Assembly (NCBI GenBank): GCA_054661495.1
Contig: BAAFSQ010000003.1
Span: forward strand, 1-64,000
Direction: 5' to 3'
Source of the DNA: Zygophlyctis sp. KS116
Taxonomy: Eukaryota > Chytridiomycota
DNA length: 64,000 bases
Positions 1-10,069 of this stretch are shown one piece after another. Every line of letters begins with the position of its first letter. Within the stretch, counting starts at the first letter, position 1. The notes beneath the pieces were generated by a model. The model had not been told where the DNA came from and searched no databases. It worked only from the letters and a program-made list of their open reading frames with translations. The translations under genes and the position numbers were made by a program.

Positions 1-555
1 GTTCCTAATTCCAACTTTCCTGACGGATGGCAGGCCAGACATATATGGTAGTCCATTAAATCCTCATCAGACTGATCGGCATAAGCATGCCGATAGAGTA
101 GAGGGTACGCATTCATCGCATCGGAACTGTTCTTTAATATATGAAAATCTTCTAATATATGATTATATTTACAATATATTGGGTAATTTTCTTGGACAAT
201 TTTATTACAATACTGCTTTACGAGACAATACTATATTGTGTTATGCAATATAATCAATATAACAATATTCAATACTGTTTTCCCAAATTATAAATATTAT
301 TTATAATTTATGAGGCGTTGAGCTAGGTAATATCAGTTTACTTTGCTCACCAAATGAAAGAAGTAAATTGATTGGATCAGCCAATTCGTGCTCTGTAAGT
401 GTTCCATTGCAAAGAGTGAGTATCAACTTCGGAACGTCTGAATTTGGTTAGAGCTCTGGCAAAAGCTTTGACGGAGGAAGGTCAATTTCTTGTTTGAGTT
501 GTTCATCGTTGAGAGCTGAAATGTTGCGAATCCATTTGAAAATGTCTTCGGCCAT
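1..555 (-). CDS. Unresolved gene of unknown function, 3' end outside the window
   Basis: An ATG at 555-553 opens a reading frame that begins MAEDIFKWIRN and reads 35 codons to an in-frame TAA at 450-448. The same frame then stays open for about 48 more codons to a TAA at 303-301. A second open stretch runs from 230 to the window edge (about 76 codons, beginning YCLVKQY and containing NAYPLLYRHAY). It follows a TAG that could be a splice acceptor. A canonical GTGAGC donor lies inside the middle stretch, and a CTAAC branch-like motif lies next to the first stop. I could not find a GT-AG intron that removes the TAA and keeps both frames. The region is probably one multi-exon gene, or a broken one. 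I recognise no family. Confidence 0.35.
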
Positions 556-885
556 TACAAGTTGTTTAAAGAATTACAAGTTGTAATCGCGCCCAATCAG
601 AAAGATTACACATTTTAAACTGTTTTCGTTCTGGCTGGAAAGCATAATACTTGAGGTATATATCTGCATTATAGATTGAATGATTTTTCAAACAAATTTA
701 GGATTTCAAAACAGGTATCATCCGGTGCTCTATCTATAGTACTTGCATGGTATACAAATGACTAGATAGAGATATCGCTGAATAAAGTCGTTTGTCTGAA
801 TTTCGATTCAATGTTCCAGATCCGATCCATTTTCGCCAGCCTATTATCCGCTCAGTGGATTTAATCTAGTTTCTAAAAATTTAAA
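556..885. promoter_or_regulatory. Divergent intergenic region upstream of RNR2
   Basis: This is the longest stretch here without a gene (330 nt), lying between the minus-strand ATG at 555 and the RNR2 ATG at 886. It holds two copies of ATTACAAGTTGT (554-565 and 573-584). The second extends to a perfect 7+7 palindrome around a central G (573-587). Just beyond is ATCGCGCCCAAT (about 586-597), close to the E2F/MBF-type core CGCGCC. That would suit an S-phase gene such as RNR2, but the match is not exact. No reading frame or RNA gene was seen. Confidence 0.4.
573..587. repeat. 15-bp perfect palindrome with central G
   Basis: ATTACAA-G-TTGTAAT. Its left 12 bases are repeated at 554-565, where they overlap the start codon of the minus-strand gene. 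It could be a binding site for a dimeric regulator. Its role is unknown. Confidence 0.55.
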
Positions 886-1900
886 ATGCTTTCGACGACT
901 ATGCCCGAGACTATTCTTACTCCCAATCCCAAGCGACTGGCACTTTTTCCCATTGAATACCCTCAAGTCTGGCAAATGTATAAGAAGGCCGAAGCGTCTT
1001 TCTGGACTGCCGAGGAAGTTGATTTATCAAAAGATATTTCTGACTGGGAATCTAAACTGAGCAATGACGAAAAGTTCTTTATTTCTAGAGTCCTTGCATT
1101 CTTTGCTGCTTCTGATGGTATTGTAAATGAAAATCTTGTTGAACGCTTCTCTTCTGAAGTTTATATTCCTGAAGCTCGTTGTTTTTATGAATTTCAGGTA
1201 ATGATTGAAAATATCCACTCTGAAATGTATTCTCTGTTGATTGATACGTATATTAAAGGTATTTTTTGATATAATAATGTTAGATTCAACCGAACGCACG
1301 TTTTTATTTGAAGCATTGGATACTATTCCTTGCATTAGAAAAAAGGCAGACTGGGCTCTAAAGTGGATCTCTGATAAGAAGTCCAGTTTTGCTGAACGTC
1401 TAGTCGCGTTTTCTGCTGTAGAAGGGATTTTCTTTTCAGGATCTTTTGCTGCTATTTTCTGGATTAAAAAAAGAGGATTGATGCCAGGATTAACTTTTTC
1501 TAATGAATTGATTTCTCGTGATGAAGGTCTACATACTGACTTTGCATGTTTATTATATTCATTACTGGATCATAAATTAGAAAAGAATGTTGTCTTGGAT
1601 ATAATTACTGAAGCAGTGGAAATTGAACAAGAATTTTTAACTGAGGCTCTACCTGTTGATTTGATTGGAATGAATTCAAAACTTATGAAACGTTATATTG
1701 AGTTTGTTGCAGACAGACTCTTGGTGGCTTTAGGTTTGGAAAAGCATTACAAAGTTACTAATCCTTTTGACTTTATGGATATGATTTCTTTACAAGGAAA
1801 GACTAATTTCTTTGAAAAGCGTGTTGGAGAGTATCAAAAGTCTGGAGTTATGGGAAAAGGTCCTTCTGCAAAGGAATTTACTCTTGTGGCTGATTTTTAA
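886..1900 (+). CDS. RNR2: Ribonucleoside-diphosphate reductase small subunit (R2)
   Basis: Class Ia ribonucleotide reductase R2: it houses the di-iron tyrosyl-radical cofactor and, with the large subunit, reduces ribonucleotides to dNTPs in the cytosol. There are two exons with a 25-nt intron at 1259-1283; the spliced product is 329 residues. Visible family signatures are the iron-ligand helices around [11 protein letters not shown] (Glu and His ligands plus the radical Tyr), [10 protein letters not shown], and [11 protein letters not shown] (Glu and His). The C-terminal tail FTLVADF resembles the FTLDADF peptide that docks onto the large subunit. The length is slightly short because the variable N-terminus is reduced. 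The ATG at 886 is the first in frame. The stop is TAA, 12 nt before the convergent neighbour's stop. Confidence 0.97.
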
Positions 1901-1911
1901 TGATATTTTCG

Positions 1912-3171
1912 CTAATTTAAATACATGTCCATTGATGTATATAATATATTGCAGATTGCTTCATACCATTCATTATATTTATCACTGTAAATGTCCAAAA
2001 ATAAACCTTTCATTCTTTCAACCTGATCATTGGAGGATGAATCAATCCACAGATAATGTTCAAGATTATGATTAATCTTCGGGTATTTATAGATTATATA
2101 AAGGCAAAATTTGAAAATGAATGGTAGCCATGTTTGTCTTTCAAATCGTGCAGATTTCACATTGATACGATCCATTGCTAATTGTAAGAGACAAAGAGTT
2201 GTATCCGGAAGAATCAATAGTATTTTAAAACCATTTTTAGTCATCAAGATTAGAAAAAGTCTAGATATTAAAAGCCATAGGTCGGAATTATTCAGATATA
2301 ATTCAGTCAGAACAGTTATCTTTTTAGAAATTTTCTGAATCAAATCCATCTGTCTAGAGTCTGACAAATCCTTCCAAACCGATTCTTCAAATGAAAGCAG
2401 TTTTTGAGTTGATTCAATCGCTACAAGTCCTAAATATATTGATAGTTGAGAATCATCCTTTTCAATCCTCTCCACAACTTCAAATAAAGAATGCAGAGTT
2501 AAATTGAGTATAAACTCGTAATTCCTTTCATTATATTCATTCTTTTTAGGCATTTTAGATAAATGCAAAGCAAGATCTACCTTTGCAATCAATGCCAACA
2601 ACAAGCAGATTGACCATCTAAGATTTAATTAAAATTTTATATACTCTTGATCAGTAGCACTTAATTTTAAAGCTGCTAAATAAACATTATGAATATTTTT
2701 AAATGCAACATTTGAATATTCTGCCCATTCTAAAGTATTACTTGAGACAATTTTAACAAGATATAAACAACAGAGTCCTAATTTCCAAGGATCAGCATTT
2801 TTATAGCCATCCAAATTTAAATCAAAAGTTCCTGAATCCTTTTCTTGAATTTCATCCTTCATCATTCTTACAATAGAGTTTAACATCTTTTCATGATTCA
2901 ACAATGGGCCTTGAGGAATCATGTACGGTAGATTTGAGAGGGAGATAAGAAGAGACATTTGATAAGAGACATCTGATGCAGTCACCTGTGAGCCATGCGA
3001 AACCATTCTTACTGCGACGAGACCATTAAACAACTGACGTATTGTCGGTTTAGAATTAGCGGCGGCAGTTTCAACAACGTCATAAAGCTCCTTCTTTGCT
3101 TGTATTGATAATGGCTCTGTAAATTTTTCACAAATGTATGCCAGAGAATGTGAAAATGATAATGTGCTCAT
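1912..3171 (-). CDS. Helical protein of unknown function, 410 residues
   Basis: Two exons are joined by a 27-nt intron (about 2602-2628), giving 411 codons in frame. I took the ATG at 3171 (MSTLSFSHS) as start; the longer frame upstream opens only with TTG. The product looks almost entirely alpha-helical, with leucine-rich amphipathic segments and Trp-containing helices (WKLGLCCLYL, WEAICNIL-like). This is reminiscent of HEAT/ARM-type scaffolds, but I recognise no family. It shares a 33-nt divergent interval with POLD4 on the plus strand, so the two may use one bidirectional promoter. Confidence 0.75.
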
Positions 3172-3204
3172 CAGACTGCGCGAACAGAGGAAATTATCCA
3201 ATCA
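3172..3204. promoter_or_regulatory. 33-nt bidirectional start-codon interval
   Basis: Only 33 nt separate the minus-strand ATG (3171) and the POLD4 ATG (3205). Any promoter or 5' UTR must be tiny or must overlap the coding sequences. No TATA-like motif is evident. Confidence 0.5.
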
Positions 3205-3540
3205 ATGCGACAGAGTAAATTAGATTTCAAGGCCAAAAAGGATCCATTCCCCAAATCAGATCAAAGTAAAGAACTTGATCAGCCTCCTATCTCCTGTGAA
3301 TCCAAGATTACAAAGACTGATGATAAGGAAGCTGCAATTCAGATCCTGAAAGCGTTTGATTTGGACTCAAGAGTAATCTAATTTGTTAATTCTTAGTATG
3401 GACCTTGCATTGGTCTTTCTAGATTGGAAAGATTTAATAGAGCTCTAAATCTAGGATTAAATCCCAATCAGCAGATTCTACAAATACTAGAAACTTATTC
3501 TGATCCAGATATAACAGAGTCTATTTGGAACCATTTATAA
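3205..3540 (+). CDS. POLD4: DNA polymerase delta subunit 4 (p12/Cdm1-like)
   Basis: The smallest accessory subunit of replicative DNA polymerase delta in the nucleus. Two exons surround a 24-nt intron (3373-3396); the product is 103 residues, the family's usual size. The diagnostic block is in exon 2: YGPCIGLSRLERFNRAL followed by GLNPNQQILQIL, as in animal p12 and fission yeast Cdm1. The N-terminus starts MRQSKLDF, a short QxxLxF element resembling a PCNA-interacting motif. Budding yeast lacks this subunit, so its presence shows a more ancestral polymerase delta. Confidence 0.93.
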
Positions 3541-3566
3541 AATATTCTTATCAATAAATTGTTAAA

Positions 3567-4240
3567 TCATTCCAAGAAATTTGGGTTACTTGATAGTTTT
3601 CGAAGAATAGTATTATACCAATCTTGAAAAACCTTTAAAGGAAGATAAGTAGAATTTAGATCTTTTCCTAAAATTGTGCTATTGATAGGAACAGATGTTG
3701 TAGAAAAGCCTGTACAGTAATTGTATAGATTTTCTAGAATTTTCAATGATAATGTATCTGGTTTTGAAAGATTAGGAACTGATATAGCCATATCTGTTTC
3801 ATTTAATCTTGATTCTAAAAGAGATGAGACTGCTTGTTCTACATTTGCAACAAGATCAATGCTTAGTCCTAATTGTGCAGTAATAATAGAATCTTCCATC
3901 ATATCCATTCCAATATCAATTGTAGAAACTTGCTTCTTTCCTCCAACTTTGAATATTGCAGACGGCTTATCATTACTAACAAATCCCAAGAGAGTCCAAG
4001 GTTTTCCGGGCCAATCAAAATGAATTGTTGCAGCATATCCAAACGGAAGTGGGTTGGTTAAGAATACTACAATATGATTAATGTTTTTGGCATCTGGCAG
4101 GTCAATCAAATACTAGATTTTTATAGAAAAATAAATTACTTTTGTGGGATCAACTGATGGCTTAATAAATTTAGAATATTACCTTGTCTAAAATCAGTTT
4201 GGACTGCTCGGCCGGCTACAATGACTCCAAAAAGACTCAT
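3567..4240 (-). CDS. HIKESHI: Hikeshi / OPI10-family Hsp70 nuclear import carrier
   Basis: Hikeshi carries Hsp70 into the nucleus during heat stress by binding ATP-Hsp70 and FG nucleoporins. There are three exons: MSLFGVIVAGR, a very short second exon (about VDPTK), then the main exon. Introns are 29 nt (4154-4182) and 27 nt (4113-4139), giving 205 residues (human about 197). Family features are the N-terminal GVIVAGRxVQT, then DLPDAKNINHIVVFL, then WTLLGFVSNDKPSAIFKVGG. The C-terminus has VFQDWYNTILRKLSSNPNFLE. The stop is TGA, which confirms that TGA is not reassigned. Confidence 0.95.
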
Positions 4241-4327
4241 TCAGTGAATTTCCAGAAGGTTTTAGGTTCAATTGGATTCGGACTAAACGACGATTTTATC
4301 AAAATAATCTGATTTTTAAAAGATTTA

Positions 4328-6580
4328 CTATTTGATGAGAAACAGATTGTATAATTCTCCATAAAATTCTTGGCATTCATTCAATGAAACTACTGCACAG
4401 TTACTAGGCAACTTTTCAGCATCATAAACACCCTCGCAACGGCCAAGGAAAAGAATAATGCAATCAGTTTCTGGAATATATCTAGCTATCGAATCATTAA
4501 TTTTTTGATGTTCTAGAGCAAGTTTAATATCTGTTATTTTCTTTGGAACTATCGGATCAGTACGAGAAAACAAATTTTGATGTCCAAGGAGCAATTTACC
4601 AGCTGTGGTTTCTACATAAACAAACCCGTCAAAGGCTGATACAGGCGCATTCTGTACACAAGTTCCAATCTTGGAATCTGTTTGAATAGTTAAAGGAAAA
4701 CTATCGTAGGTTATTGTAGTATCTATATCTTTGATGGAAGGAATTTTAAGAATGATATTGGGGGGAATATTCATTTTCGCACCTGATAAAAAAGTAGAGA
4801 GTAGTATCGTGTTGATTCCTAGTGATGCAAAGAGCGAGAGACGGAAAGCAATGTAGCTATTATTGAAATCTTGCCAAGATTCCCAGCACATTCTTGATAG
4901 AAAACGTTGAGACCAGAATTTCGAATATTCATCCCTATGTGCAGATTTAAAATAGCATATAACAAAAATATAGGGTAACTTGACTCGTATTGAATTGTCA
5001 GATTGTCTCTCTAGTTTCAAAATCCCATAATCTTCCAAGTTTTGAAATGTGAGCGAGTATTCGAATTCTGATAATTTTTGTTCCTTCTTTACGCACATTG
5101 ATAGAAAATAGAAAGCGATTACATTTCTAATTTCAGGTAACTTTGACATTGGATAGAGCTCCGACAGTAAAAAACAAACATGATCCATTAAAAAATTCCA
5201 GCAGTTTGGCGACCCACTTGGAAATTTTGATAATTGCTCGTAGAGTAGTTCCAATGCCCGACAATGGCCTCCAAGTTTTGATACAGCATTTCTTAAAGAC
5301 TGATCGGTTTGAACTTGATTCGCAAATTTATAATCTTTAGCGCTAAGAATCTTTAAGCAAGAATCAAAGGAAATAAGAGGAAGCGGAATATGTAGTGGAG
5401 GATACATAGAATTTGAATCAACTTCCTCCATTGGGCACATTACAGTCCCTGCAAGTACTGGGACAAAAAAGGAAGGGTATGAGCAGCTGACAGAGCCAAC
5501 CAATAGGAAAAGCTGCTTAAATAGATCCTTTGAAAGCATAGGGTGAACATTTACTTCATCAATACCGAGTACAATACATTGATTTTCCTTATTGATTATC
5601 TTGAAGGTCCTAAAAAGTGTAAGATTCGGCAACGATACATCTTTGTTGACATATGCATCAAGGAATGAAAAGAAAGTAGAGTATAGTTGCGTAAAATACG
5701 GATACAGAATTCGAAGGCAAATTGATACTTCGATTTCTAGTTTCAACTCTTTTGAGGTGTAAGTGGAGCCATTTCCAAAAGAGATATTGATAAACAGAGC
5801 TGATGATAGAGTATTTTTGAAATCATCAAACGCTGCATGAGTATCTTTGAGATATGATCCTACCACTACAGGCAAATCTTTATTAATATAAAAGGATTGC
5901 TTCAAATTTCTGATAAAAGATGCAAAAGAATAAGGTAGTTCTTGTAGGAATCTAGATTTTCCTGAGCCTGGGCCATCCGCTAGAAAAGGTAGTTTATGTA
6001 ACAGTTTATCTCTCAATCCGACTTTATGACAATAGAATCGTTGTTCCAAAGATGTAGCTAAGATTTCGAAGGAATATTCTCTATCTAAAAAGGGAAAATC
6101 AGCACCAACACTTGATACAAGCTTTTGAGCAATACCAGTATTGAGTTTTTTGCGTTCATCATATATTCGTGGAACTTCCAATGCTCTTTTTAATGTTTCT
6201 CGAACATCTGAAGATTGAATTGAGTCACCTGTCTGAAGAGAGATCCCCTTAAAATTATTAGTATCAGTAGATCCAACTGCAATAATAAGCGCATCCTCTT
6301 CAGTTTCTCCAAGACCATCCATTCGGCGAGAAGACTTTAGCGGCTCTTCCTTTCGTACATCAGCATGTCTCTTATGAAACGAATCCTTGTTCTTAAAGAC
6401 TTTGAGATCAGAAGGACCAATAGAAGAGAGTATATTGCAGAACTTGGCTTTGACGGCATCTCTAAACTGATCAATTAAAAATGACGAAGGAAGAGAAACT
6501 GCATCAGAACTAGTTCCCTTGTATGGAAGACCGGTCTCATTGTCATAGAGACGGAACCAGATCAGAGGATTTGAATTCAT
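4328..6580 (-). CDS. Crinkler-type protein: ubiquitin-like header, P-loop NTPase and REase-fold tail
   Basis: This appears to be a Crinkler/RHS-type protein, a family of putative effectors or selfish-element proteins in oomycetes, chytrids, Rozella and some protists. A single uninterrupted exon encodes 750 residues, unlike most of its intron-containing neighbours. The N-terminus (about 1-65, beginning MNSNPLIWFRLYDN) resembles the ubiquitin-like header domain. A P-loop NTPase follows, with Walker A GPGSGKS (about 203-209) and Walker B CIVLGIDEV (about 335-343). The last 100 residues look like a restriction-endonuclease-fold nuclease (FDGFVYVE about 650-657, then GHQ). There is no classical secretion signal. 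The upstream frame starts only with GTG, so I chose the ATG at 6580. Confidence 0.8.
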   Translation of the reverse strand: MNSNPLIWFRLYDNETGLPYKGTSSDAVSLPSSFLIDQFRDAVKAKFCNILSSIGPSDLKVFKNKDSFHKRHADVRKEEPLKSSRRMDGLGETEEDALIIAVGSTDTNNFKGISLQTGDSIQSSDVRETLKRALEVPRIYDERKKLNTGIAQKLVSSVGADFPFLDREYSFEILATSLEQRFYCHKVGLRDKLLHKLPFLADGPGSGKSRFLQELPYSFASFIRNLKQSFYINKDLPVVVGSYLKDTHAAFDDFKNTLSSALFINISFGNGSTYTSKELKLEIEVSICLRILYPYFTQLYSTFFSFLDAYVNKDVSLPNLTLFRTFKIINKENQCIVLGIDEVNVHPMLSKDLFKQLFLLVGSVSCSYPSFFVPVLAGTVMCPMEEVDSNSMYPPLHIPLPLISFDSCLKILSAKDYKFANQVQTDQSLRNAVSKLGGHCRALELLYEQLSKFPSGSPNCWNFLMDHVCFLLSELYPMSKLPEIRNVIAFYFLSMCVKKEQKLSEFEYSLTFQNLEDYGILKLERQSDNSIRVKLPYIFVICYFKSAHRDEYSKFWSQRFLSRMCWESWQDFNNSYIAFRLSLFASLGINTILLSTFLSGAKMNIPPNIILKIPSIKDIDTTITYDSFPLTIQTDSKIGTCVQNAPVSAFDGFVYVETTAGKLLLGHQNLFSRTDPIVPKKITDIKLALEHQKINDSIARYIPETDCIILFLGRCEGVYDAEKLPSNCAVVSLNECQEFYGELYNLFLIK

Positions 6581-6673
6581 TTTTTTAAGCGAAAATTCAC
6601 TGGAATTCGGACGATATTCGGACAAAATTAGCACAAGCTTTTAACAAACAGACTTGGTTTATAAATTAGGTCA

Positions 6674-7892
6674 TTAGTTGTTTGCCTGATCCAAAGTGTC
6701 TTGAGCCAACTGATTAATCATTTTCCTTTCCGTAATTCTCTTTTTTTTCCTATCCATGGAATTTTTTTCACGGATTTCCTGATCTTGAGTTGTGCAAATC
6801 AGCTTTGAAACCGGACTTAAATTACCAGATTTATCTACAGAAACTAGTGTCAACCATCCATCATTAGTGATTTCTCTAGCAGAATCAGACAGGTTTTCTT
6901 TCTCAACTGTTACATATACCTCTCTAATATTTTAATAAAAATATTGTTACACAGAGTGATCAAATGCAGCTGATACAATCCCCTTTATAAATACAATATC
7001 ACCAACCTTTGTCGGCTTCTTAAAAGTTAAAGAATCCATTGATGCCGTTAATAAGTGAGATCTACAATGTTTTGATGCAGTCATGACAGCAGTATACTCC
7101 ATCCATTTCATAATCTGCCCACCAAATGTAATTCCTAGAGAGTTTGCATGTTCAGGAAAAATGATTTGAACTATTTCAGTAAATGAGTCTGAAGCATATT
7201 TTGACCCTGTATTGTCTAAATGATTCCCTTTAACTTTTGGAGATATAGCTAAATTTCGAATATTAGGAGATAGAGATAAAAAACTAGTTTTATCCGGCCC
7301 ATGAATTTGAATAGGCTCTGATCCTTTTTTTCTAGATTCAATTCTATCTAATCTACGACTTTCCGCACTTTCATAATTTATAATTTCTTCTTGAGTTTGA
7401 GGAATGACTCTTGGCACTGGAATTGGTTTACTATCCAATACTGCAACAAATGTTAAAATAGCAAAACAACAAAATCTCGTCTCTCCACTCAACATATTCT
7501 CTGCCTGAACTAAAACCCCAATTTCCATTGATGATCTCCAAGATTTATTTAAAGCAGCAGTGATAGAACACATATCCCCAATCTTTATTGGAGAAATAAA
7601 ATGCACAGCATCCATAGAAGCCGTTACACAAGCATTCCCTGCATGCCTTTTAGCAGCAACTCCAGCAGCAATATCTCTTTGTATTAAAATCTAGAGTTAC
7701 ACCCAAGCTAGTATTTCCCCTCCAAAAGCATATCCTCTATGATCTGTTTGCTGTGGACGAATCATTTGTGTAACTGTTATTCTCGAGAATTACTATTTCT
7801 ATTTACCTTGACTCTGATGGACTCTTGTCTTTATCAATCTTTTGCTCATGCGAACCAGACAATTTCCCTGAAAACTCCATGTCCGCCCTCAT
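6674..7892 (-). CDS. Acyl-CoA thioesterase, double hotdog (ACOT-like)
   Basis: It hydrolyses acyl-CoA thioesters to free acid and CoA. Four exons with introns of 25 nt (7782-7806), 24 nt and 27 nt yield 380 residues. Two hotdog domains are visible. The first has TDHRGYAFGGEILAWVD, then RHAGNACVTASMDAVHF. The second has NSLGITFGGQIMKWMEY, then SHLLTASMDSLTFKKP. Each ends in a strand such as FAILTFVAV or WLTLVSVD. The layout matches ACOT11/12 and related cytosolic or mitochondrial thioesterases, without the START domain of the animal enzymes. A basic C-terminal tail (MDRKKKRITERK) is unusual. The start could be the ATG at 7892 or 7880. The acyl chain preferred cannot be read from sequence. Confidence 0.88.
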
Positions 7893-8000
7893 CTCTGGCC
7901 TCGCAACTAACACTCCTCAAACACTCATTTAGCACTCTGTCTACTCAAAGATTATAAAATTCGAAAAAAAAAGATTAGAGCAAACATGATCGCCTGGAAT

Positions 8001-8444
8001 TTATAAAGACTTATTGCCCAGCAGTAACCTATATTCATTATTTTTAAAATCTATTACCTGTTGAACTTGTTGCTGAGAACTTCTTTGCTGTATTTCCTGA
8101 TCAATAATTGCACCTTCTCTCTCCAATTCCAATGCAAGTGGGAAAATAGTCATGAGAGAAGCTGTACTTATAATCCATAATCCTGCTCCTACAAAATGAA
8201 ATGCATCCAAGGCCCAATCTCCAACATCCTGCACTCTTTGTTGGAATTTGACTCTAGTCACTGGAGGAACAATATCAACTAGTGCAGTGATTCTTTCTAA
8301 TAAAGATTCATCATGGCTGATGAGAGGGATGGAATCTTCAGAATCTACATCTGTATAATCATCATCATCAAGAGAAATGATTTCCTTGATTTTATCCCCT
8401 TGCATGAGTTCAGACTCTGAGATTTCTTCTACTTTTGTCATCAT
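8001..8444 (-). CDS. TOM22: Mitochondrial import receptor subunit Tom22
   Basis: Central receptor of the outer-membrane TOM complex. A single exon encodes 147 residues. The order of features is typical: an acidic cytosolic N-terminus (LDDDDYTDVDSED), a basic amphipathic stretch ending GDWALDAFHFVG, one transmembrane segment (about residues 80-105, LWIISTASLMTIFPLAL), and a C-terminal tail (EREGAIIDQEIQQR) for the intermembrane space. It shares a 34-nt divergent interval with ORC4. Confidence 0.9.
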   Translation of the reverse strand: MMTKVEEISESELMQGDKIKEIISLDDDDYTDVDSEDSIPLISHDESLLERITALVDIVPPVTRVKFQQRVQDVGDWALDAFHFVGAGLWIISTASLMTIFPLALELEREGAIIDQEIQQRSSQQQVQQVIDFKNNEYRLLLGNKSL

Positions 8445-8478
8445 AAAAACTGATTAGCTAGGGCTAACCATTGCCAAG
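8445..8478. promoter_or_regulatory. 34-nt bidirectional interval between TOM22 and ORC4
   Basis: The divergent start codons at 8444 and 8479 leave 34 nt for both promoters. It contains AGCTAGGGCTAACC but no motif I can assign. Confidence 0.45.
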
Positions 8479-9996
8479 ATGAAACGGTGTTCAGAGTCTC
8501 ATGGAGCTCCTGTCAAGAGGGCAAAAACGCTGCAAGAAATTCCTTATAATGTGGCAGCTCTAAGTACTGCTGATGATGGATCCCCTGATGATTTTGATTT
8601 GGAACAGGAAATGAATAATGAGGCGGATTTAGAATCAGTTGAAGATTTAAAAGGGGAAAATGTACTATTTGATGATCTAAATACTGCTAAACATAAAATT
8701 CAATCCAGGCTGGCAGGAGTAGGATCGACTCAAACGGAACTGGTTAGATTAGACGATCAGTATTCAAAATTATCTTGTGCTTTAGAAAGAGTTATCAAGG
8801 AAGGAAAAGGAGGTTCAATTATGCTTTTAGGACCAAGAGGATCGGGGAAAACATGCTTGGTTAATAAAGTTTTGAATGAATTAATAGTAGCAAATCAGAA
8901 AATGGACTCTAAGCCGTTTTTTGAAATTAGATTAAATGGATTCTTACAAACAGATGATAAGATTGCTTTAAAAGAAATTGTCAGGCAATTAAATTTGGAA
9001 AATGAAATTATGGGGATTAAATTGGCAAGTTTTGCAGAGTGTTTAGAGTTTATAGTATATACTTTGAAAAGTTCTACTTGGGCTGGAACTCCCTTATTCT
9101 TTATTTTAGAAGAAATAGATTGTTTTGCAATGCATCCAAAGCAGGCATTGTTATATAATCTCTTGGATATGTCTCAATCTTGTAAAACTCCTATTTTTGT
9201 AATTGGTCTAAGTTCTAAATTGGACACTGCTGATTTGTTTGAAAAGAGAGTAAAGTCACGATTTTCTCATTCGTGTTTGTATTTATTTCCTCCAGATTCT
9301 TTAGATGATTTTACTGAAATTGCAAAAAGTTGTATTCTCTTGAAAAAAGAAGACTGTATAAGATCTGAAAAGTATCTATCAAAGTTTAATAAGGCTGCTA
9401 AAGTAAATGGTTTTTATAGTAATTTTAGGATTTGTTCAAGAATACAGAATTAAAAAAGATGATTCAGAATATTTTTGATTTAAATAGGGATATTAGACAG
9501 TTAAAGTCTATTTTTGTAAGTTTATAGTATTTCATTCTAATTTTAGATTAGTGCATTTTCTCTATTGACTCTGGACTCTCCTTATCCAGTTGTAAAATAT
9601 GTAAAATGCGCATTTGACACTCAAATGATTGATTTCAAGGCTAAATCTATTTCAAGTTTATCAGTTTTAGAAGTTTGTATGCTTGCAAGTGTAAAGCAAC
9701 AGCTATCAAAGGAACGTTTAAATTTCAATTTTGAAATGGTTTATGATGAATATAGAGATTTTACAAGCAGACTTTCTACTTTTGGACGGTCTGGTGGTAG
9801 TTTACATTTTTCAAAGGCTGTTGCACTCAAGGCATATGAAAGACTTTTAGATTTAGAACTTATAAAATATTCAGAAGGATCAAAGGCTGGATTTACACAG
9901 TATCGTATGGCCAGGAGTTTGATGACCCGCGAGGCAATATTCGATGCGATAGTAGACTATGGTATCGATATTCCAGAATCAGTAATGAAATGGTAA
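8479..9996 (+). CDS. ORC4: Origin recognition complex subunit 4
   Basis: An AAA+ subunit of ORC, which loads MCM2-7 at replication origins. Three exons with introns at 9403-9428 (26 nt) and 9516-9546 (31 nt) give 486 residues. After a charged N-terminus (about 1-75) comes RLAGVGSTQTEL, then Walker A GPRGSGKT (about 120), then a Walker B-like FFILEEIDCF, where the usual first Asp is Glu. Sensor-type and lid regions follow (VKSRFSHS). The C-terminal winged-helix part contains LSVLEVCMLASVKQ and MVYDEYRDF, typical of ORC4. Confidence 0.92.
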
Positions 9997-10069
9997 ATCA
10001 ATTTAAACTCTAATACAAAGGGTCGAGTCATAGATTCTTAATAAAACGTAATTTTAGTTTCCGCTTCAA

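Noticed and set aside
1027-1335. Antisense reading frame over RNR2
   Set aside because: It is a shadow of the strongly conserved plus-strand gene and has no recognisable features.
6581-6634. Extra 18 N-terminal residues on the Crinkler-like protein
   Set aside because: The extension opens with GTG; the family's header domain begins at the ATG at 6580.
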